Positions 6,467 to 9,435 of a DNA stretch of 9,435 nt are shown here, piece by piece; position 1 is the stretch's first letter, and each line of letters starts with the position of its first letter. The notes beneath the pieces were generated by a model. It saw only the letters and a list, made by a program, of their open reading frames with translations. It ran no database searches and had not been told where the DNA came from. The DNA comes from QHBQ01 sp038230695 (lineage in GTDB: Bacteria > Chloroflexota > Chloroflexia > QHBQ01). The position numbers and the translations under genes were made by a program. The DNA lies in the NCBI GenBank assembly GCA_038230695.1, contig JBBRMT010000183.1, forward strand, positions 1 to 9,435, written 5' to 3'.

Positions 6467-6960
6467 TAGCTACCTCCCTGCGCCTCAAGCCATTGCTCTA
6501 TCTGGTCGGCAAAGTCCTTGTAATGTTCGCTGCTGTCGGTGGCGATCAAGCTGGCAAGCGGTTTGCCGTGCATCCACTGGTAACGCTGCGGGTCGGTGAG
6601 TTGCTCATCGGATAGCGCATCCACCTCGCGTTGCACCAAAGCATACGATGCACTGAAATCGGCTAGCGCCTGCTCAAGCGGCTCGTCCTTGTGTTGCAGG
6701 TAGATGGCCTCGTTCAGCTTATCCTCGTCGGCCCAGGTGTAACCCTCGCTCGGTAGCTTGGGATGAGCGCCGATGCGGGCGGCCTCCAACCAGCCAGGGA
6801 GCAGCCGATCCCAGGCGGTGATGTGGGCGAGGATGTCTTTGACCGACCAATCGCCTACCACCCCCGGCGCGGCCAGCTGATCCTCGCCCAGTTGCGCCAC
6901 CAATTTCGCCAGCCGCTCGTGTTCGCGGCGGATGTCGTTCAACAGTTCTGCTTTGTTCAT
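6466..6960 (-). CDS. ClbS/DfsB-family (DinB-like) four-helix bundle protein
   Basis: A 164-residue cytoplasmic protein. Recognised features are the N-terminal helix MNKAELLNDI, the segment DWSVKDILAHITAWD (37-51, His46) and the C-terminal SSEHYKDF (143-150, His146), a pattern of the ClbS/DfsB branch of DinB-like proteins. Known relatives include ClbS, which protects against colibactin; most members have no known substrate, so no specific function is claimed. The ATG at 6960 has AAGGAG eight bases upstream; the frame is open 22 codons further but without comparable support. Its TAG stop shares one base with the GTG start of the GNAT-ThrRS frame. A 159-base gap separates it from the deaminase, the largest gap between coding genes of this train. 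Confidence 0.75.
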   Translation of the reverse strand: MNKAELLNDIRREHERLAKLVAQLGEDQLAAPGVVGDWSVKDILAHITAWDRLLPGWLEAARIGAHPKLPSEGYTWADEDKLNEAIYLQHKDEPLEQALADFSASYALVQREVDALSDEQLTDPQRYQWMHGKPLASLIATDSSEHYKDFADQIEQWLEAQGGS

Positions 6961-7030
6961 CACTCTAGCTCCTTCATCTGCTACCCAGCGTTGGCGCATT
7001 ATTGTTTTCGATAAGCCCTGATGCACTTGA

Positions 7031-7073
7031 CCGCTCGGAGCTACGCTCCCAACCCTCAGAACTCGGTGAGCGG
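7031..7073. other. Hairpin region in the gap between deaminase and ClbS-like genes
   Basis: The 6961-7119 gap holds no gene. ccgctc (7031-7036) can pair with gagcgg (7068-7073), enclosing a small hairpin ggagc-tac-gctcc (7037-7049). There is no T tract on either side, so it is not a convincing terminator; no promoter with two good boxes was found in the gap. Confidence 0.4.
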
Positions 7074-7119
7074 CGTTTATCCCCCACCGCTACTCCCCTT
7101 CACCGCTTGCTGGTAACGT

Positions 7120-7599
7120 TTAGCCTGGAGGAGGGTTGCTGCGCGGGAAAACGTAACCCTCGAACACGGCCAAACCTTCATCAGTCAACATTGGTCCGAC
7201 TATCTCGGCCCGATGGCTGCCGGAATTGATAATCGTTTCGCAGCGCAGCTTGGGGCTGCCGCCACTGATTTGCTCCTTCATCGGCTGTGATACGCTATAT
7301 ACCACCCGTGAGACCCGCGCCCAGCGAATCGCGCCCGCGCACATGGGGCAGGGTTCGGTGCTGGCATAGAGAGTGCAGCCCGACAGCGAGAAACGCCGCT
7401 GCGTCCGGCAGTATTCACTAATCAGGCTCAATTCGGCATGGGCAGTGGGGTCGAAAAGCTCATCATTGCGATTGCTGGCCCGACCGAGGACAGCGCCATT
7501 TTCCACCAACACCGCGCCAAACGGTTCATTGCCCTGCGCCCGTGCCTTATGCGCTTCGACAATTGCCAGCCGCAGGAAGAATTCATCGCTTGCGCTCAT
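7120..7599 (-). CDS. Nucleoside/guanine deaminase of the CMP/dCMP deaminase family
   Basis: Zinc-dependent deaminase of 159 residues. The catalytic zinc site is complete: PTAHAE (51-56, His54 ligand, Glu56 proton shuttle) and TEPCPMCAGAI (81-91, Cys84 and Cys87). EPFGAVLV (25-32) is the usual substrate-side strand. The layout and the C-terminal half (SGGSPKLRCETI onward) look closer to guanine deaminase-type or general nucleoside deaminases than to TadA, but the substrate cannot be fixed; TadA-like tRNA editing remains possible. The ATG at 7599 has a purine stretch (gagaggcgg) upstream, a modest ribosome binding site. It lies 77 bases after the two-part GNAT gene and 159 bases before the ClbS-like gene, all on one strand. 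Confidence 0.85.
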   Translation of the reverse strand: MSASDEFFLRLAIVEAHKARAQGNEPFGAVLVENGAVLGRASNRNDELFDPTAHAELSLISEYCRTQRRFSLSGCTLYASTEPCPMCAGAIRWARVSRVVYSVSQPMKEQISGGSPKLRCETIINSGSHRAEIVGPMLTDEGLAVFEGYVFPRSNPPPG

Positions 7600-7656
7600 T
7601 GCCGCCTCTCATGACCCATTGCTCGCAAATAAAAACAACCCACAGAACGAGGCGGC

Positions 7657-7675
7657 AAGAAAGCACGCCGCGTGC
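7657..7675 (-). terminator. Weak terminator-like hairpin after the GNAT gene
   Basis: gcacg (7663-7667) pairs with cgtgc (7671-7675) around ccg; on the minus strand TTTCTT follows. The stem is short, so it may only attenuate transcription between the GNAT and the deaminase genes. Confidence 0.3.
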
Positions 7676-7676
7676 C

Positions 7677-8513
7677 TCATGCCTGATCTGGTAGCCAATA
7701 CGCGCCGCTGTAGAACAGGTCGCTGAAGCCGAGAGCGCGGTACAGGTCGTAGGCTTGCTGCGATGCCTGCAGCCCGGCGATGCGGTAGCCCTGCGCCCGC
7801 GCCTCCTGCAGCGCAGCCAGGGTAATTAGCGTGCCGAGACCCTGCCGTCGTGCGGTAGGCATGGTCGCCACTCCATAGAGACCGGCAACCCCTTCAGCCA
7901 GCATCACTACGGCGGTTGCCAGCGGCTGGCCGTTGCGGGTCGCCCAGTAGAGTAGCACGCTATCACGCTGCTTCTGATTCAGGTTGCCGAGGGCGCTGGC
8001 GAAGATCTTGCCCTCGTCCACGCCCAGTTCATAGGCGGCAACGAACGTATCCACCCATCTCAGCACATCGGCTGCATCATCAACCCGCTTAATCAGCAGG
8101 TCGGCGGGCGGATTCGAGGCGGGCAATGTCTCCAGGTCAATTACCATGTTGGGGATGCCGCTGAAGCCCTTCATCCCATGCGCCTCAAGGTAACTGCCCA
8201 GGTCGGCGGGCTGGGTGATCGGGTTGACCGTCCAGGAGATAGTGCGGCCCTTCTGCTTAACATAGTCAAGTACGGCTTGCACCCGCGCCGCAACCGCATC
8301 CGGCGCAAGCTGCACGCGGATGACCAGGTTGCCCACCCACGATTTCGTATCGCTGCTATACCAGGTCAGCCCCGGCTCCTCGTGCCACTCAGCGATCGGC
8401 GCGTGGCCCAGCACGCTGCGATATGCTACCTGATTGTTGACCACCGCCGCGATCAGTTGCGGGTCGGTCAGGTCGGTTATTGTCTCGCTCGCTTTATCCC
8501 CAAGCATTGACAT
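7677..8513 (-). CDS. GNAT-family N-acetyltransferase (two-part, 278 residues)
   Basis: The C-terminal half (about 138-278) is a recognisable GNAT domain: strand GLYGVATMPT (211-220), acetyl-CoA loop ARRQGLGTLI (221-230) and the late YDLYRALGF (255-263). The N-terminal half (1-135) has no acetyl-CoA loop and may be a degenerate second GNAT fold, as in other proteins of about this length. Acetyl-CoA would be the donor; the acceptor is unknown. The ATG at 8513 is chosen because the protein beyond it translates a GC-rich palindrome; GGGAGA lies about 11 bases upstream, a little far. A second ATG two codons later is possible. It is the first gene after the T-box, so it should be the gene most directly controlled by it. 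It is not closely similar by eye to the GNAT domain fused to ThrRS. Confidence 0.8.
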   Translation of the reverse strand: MSMLGDKASETITDLTDPQLIAAVVNNQVAYRSVLGHAPIAEWHEEPGLTWYSSDTKSWVGNLVIRVQLAPDAVAARVQAVLDYVKQKGRTISWTVNPITQPADLGSYLEAHGMKGFSGIPNMVIDLETLPASNPPADLLIKRVDDAADVLRWVDTFVAAYELGVDEGKIFASALGNLNQKQRDSVLLYWATRNGQPLATAVVMLAEGVAGLYGVATMPTARRQGLGTLITLAALQEARAQGYRIAGLQASQQAYDLYRALGFSDLFYSGAYWLPDQA

Positions 8514-8547
8514 AGGTCGAGATTCTCCCTCACCCAACCTACCCACA

Positions 8548-8571
8548 GGGAACCCCACTAGGGGGTTTCCC
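8548..8571. repeat. GC-rich imperfect palindrome between T-box and GNAT gene
   Basis: gggaacccc (8548-8556) pairs with ggggtttccc (8562-8571) with one bulge around a short loop. It lies in the leader of the first gene after the T-box. Followed on the plus strand by ggggaagggttttgc, it resembles the end of the hairpin before mntP, suggesting a family of dispersed palindromes. Confidence 0.5.
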
Positions 8572-8596
8572 GCTGGGGGAAGGGTTTTGCTTTTCA

Positions 8597-8638
8597 CTCA
8601 AACCTCAAACCTCAGCACTCAGCACTGGGCGCTGGGCA
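8597..8638. repeat. Heptanucleotide tandem array after the T-box terminator
   Basis: Six units in strict 7-base register: ctcaaac twice, ctcagca twice, ctgggcg, ctgggca. Units change in pairs, as if duplicated stepwise. It begins three bases from the T run of the T-box terminator. Confidence 0.85.
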
Positions 8639-8640
8639 AC

Positions 8641-8683
8641 AAAAAAGACCTTCATCGCCTTGCAGATGCAAGGGACGAAAGCC
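8641..8683 (-). terminator. Regulated terminator of the threonine T-box
   Basis: ggctttcgtc (8683-8674) followed by ccttgca pairs with tgcaagg and gatgaaggtc (8656-8647), counting G-T pairs, with one bulged base and a two-base apex; six T residues follow (8646-8641). It includes the CGTCCCT that would otherwise pair with the T-box sequence, so the two folds exclude each other. Confidence 0.88.
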
Positions 8684-8938
8684 TCAGCTTACGTGGTTCC
8701 ACCCTCGTTCGGGATTGTGAACAATCCCCTCGATTGGCGCAGGTAACGGTGCGCGTTCCGGTGATGGCTGGCCCACAGGGGCTTCGCCGCACGGCTCACA
8801 GGTGGTTTTCGCATTGGGCCAACAAGAAGGCTCTCACCCACTGACCTTCTCTCGCTGCGCTGGCTGGTCGCTGCTACTCGTCCTGCTCTTCGCCTTTGTC
8901 TATCTTTCAAAACAGGGCGAGCGCAACCCGCCCCCTAC
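8641..8938 (-). promoter_or_regulatory. T-box riboswitch leader, threonine specifier (ACC)
   Basis: On the minus strand the hallmark T-box sequence AGGGTGGAACCACG lies at 8705-8692, and its 3' antiterminator partner CGTCCCT at 8677-8671. Stem I is visible: the AGTA bulge side (8878-8875), an AGAGAAGG and GGGTGAGAGCC distal region, and a lower stem GCAGG (8886-8882) with CCTGT (8802-8798). The specifier loop reads GAAA-ACC-A, which lines up with the GAAA-GGC-A of the glyQS T-box; the specifier codon is ACC (8806-8804), threonine. Stem III is gggattg (8711-8717) with caatccc (8722-8728). Uncharged tRNA-Thr should stabilise the antiterminator and allow transcription onward. thrS itself is four genes further on. 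The 5' end is estimated from the promoter. Confidence 0.9.
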
Positions 8939-8944
8939 ATCCTG

Positions 8945-8974
8945 ATTATAACCACTGCAATCTACAATCTGCAA
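8945..8974 (-). promoter_or_regulatory. Promoter of the T-box-led gene train
   Basis: A perfect -10 box TATAAT (8950-8945) is followed by a start near 8938, just ahead of the leader. The best -35 with 18-base spacing is TTGCAG (8974-8969), poor, and it lies inside the heptamer array. The -10 is convincing, the -35 is not. Confidence 0.6.
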
Positions 8975-8992
8975 TCTATAATCTACAATCCC
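8958..8992. repeat. Heptanucleotide tandem array between tRNA-Val and the T-box promoter
   Basis: Five 7-base units in register: caatcta, caatctg, caatcta, taatcta, caatccc. It covers the -35 position of the T-box promoter and ends close to the 3' end of the tRNA. Confidence 0.85.
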
Positions 8993-8998
8993 ACTGGG

Positions 8999-9073
8999 TG
9001 GGCGGTACTGGACTCGAACCAGTGACCTCCACGATGTCAACGTGGCGCTCTAACCAAGCTGAGCTAACCGCCC
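8999..9073 (-). tRNA. tRNA-Val (anticodon GAC)
   Basis: A complete 75-base cloverleaf on the minus strand: acceptor GGGCGGT/ACCGCCC plus discriminator A, D stem GCTC/GAGC, anticodon stem CCACG/CGTGG with loop TTGACAT (anticodon GAC, reads GTC and GTT), five-base variable region, T arm ACTGG-TTCGAGT-CCAGT. The 3' CCA is not encoded and must be added after transcription. Confidence 0.97.
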
Positions 9074-9086
9074 GCAATGCCCCGCT

Positions 9087-9115
9087 ATTATAAGCCAAAT
9101 GGGAGGGGTTGTCAA
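9087..9115 (-). promoter_or_regulatory. Consensus sigma-70 promoter of tRNA-Val
   Basis: Perfect TTGACA (9115-9110) and perfect TATAAT (9092-9087) with exactly 17 bases between. Transcription would begin a few bases before the tRNA 5' end at 9073. Confidence 0.9.
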
Positions 9116-9124
9116 GCTACGACG

Positions 9125-9435
9125 CTACCTCTTCAGCCGGGGATCGAGCGCGTCGCGCAGCGCGTCGCCGATCAGGTTGATGGATATCACTGCCAGGAAG
9201 ATGAGCAGCCCAGGCCAGATAATCTGCAAAGGTGCGTCCTTCACCATATCGTCGAGCCAGTACAGTATGTTTCCCCAACTGGAGGTTGGCTCAGTCACAC
9301 CAAAGCCGAGGAAGCTAACTGACGACTCGGCGATGATGAACACGCCCACGTTGAGGGTGGCATCCACGATAATCGGCGCAACTGCGTTGGGTAGCAGGTG
9401 TCGGGTTATGATGCGCCAGTTGCCCGCCCCCTACG
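9125..9435 (-). CDS. DppC/OppC-type ABC transporter permease, C-terminal part (5' end outside window)
   Basis: Membrane subunit of a peptide or nickel-type ABC importer. The visible roughly 100 residues hold the end of the EAA loop (GAGNWRIITRHLLPN), which contacts the ATPase, the following PIIVDATLNVG and ESSVSFLGFG segments, a hydrophobic last helix (LLIFLAVISINLIG) and the standard end DALRDALDPRLKR. Homology clearly runs upstream of the first in-frame start (GTG at 9367), so that is not the real start. In this frame a TAG stands at 9433-9431, at the position where family members read Ala-Leu/Val-Gly-Ala. Dropping one C from the C5 run (9427-9431) would restore Val-Gly-Ala, so a frameshift, a nonsense mutation or a sequence error should be considered. 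It is separated from tRNA-Val by about 50 bases holding the tRNA promoter. Confidence 0.85.

Noticed and set aside
8597..8992. CRISPR array from the tandem repeats
   Set aside because: Units are only seven bases, directly adjacent and without spacers; no cas genes are present.
8896..9093. Short plus-strand open frame across 8896-9093
   Set aside because: It is the antisense of tRNA-Val plus the heptamer array, a well-known source of false gene calls.

Overview
The window comes from a moderately GC-rich bacterial chromosome. It has three parts: a conserved core stretch, an AT-richer restriction-modification insert, and a long minus-strand gene train headed by a T-box riboswitch. The gene mix (primary sigma factor, TGS-less ThrRS, GNATs, ClbS/DinB-like protein, T-box) and the degenerate heptanucleotide repeats between genes fit Chloroflexota best. 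That assignment is an inference, not something proven here.

Layout. Positions 2-610 (+) are the C-terminal two thirds of a primary sigma-70 factor, closed by a clear intrinsic terminator. Positions about 660-2930 (+) are a visibly AT-richer cassette: a near-consensus promoter, a C5-cytosine DNA methyltransferase (752-2002) and a probable partner restriction endonuclease (2037-2963, TTG start). The endonuclease frame runs 32 bp into the 3' end of a convergent mntP-like manganese exporter (complement 2932-3498, TTG start). Between mntP and an upstream YtxH-like small membrane protein (complement 3702-3965) lie about 200 bases of structured leader ending in a terminator-like hairpin just before the mntP ribosome binding site.

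Positions 4112-8950 read as a minus-strand unit in this order: promoter with perfect TATAAT, T-box leader with threonine specifier ACC, two-part GNAT protein, CMP/dCMP-type nucleoside deaminase, ClbS/DfsB four-helix protein, then one open frame that joins a GNAT acetyltransferase to threonyl-tRNA synthetase. The threonine T-box heads this train although thrS is its last gene, about 2.6 kb downstream. Uncharged tRNA-Thr would therefore be expected to induce the whole set, unless internal promoters uncouple it. The GNAT-ThrRS frame keeps a good ribosome binding site and ATG for ThrRS inside it. Removing one A from an AAAA run would recreate two adjacent genes, so the fusion is either real and recent or a one-base sequence error.

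Upstream of the T-box lie a tRNA-Val(GAC) gene with a textbook TTGACA-17-TATAAT promoter and the C-terminus of a DppC/OppC-type ABC permease cut by the window edge. Degenerate tandem arrays with a strict 7-base period sit in three intergenic regions of the minus-strand unit. Two of them face each other to form a nested palindrome after thrS.
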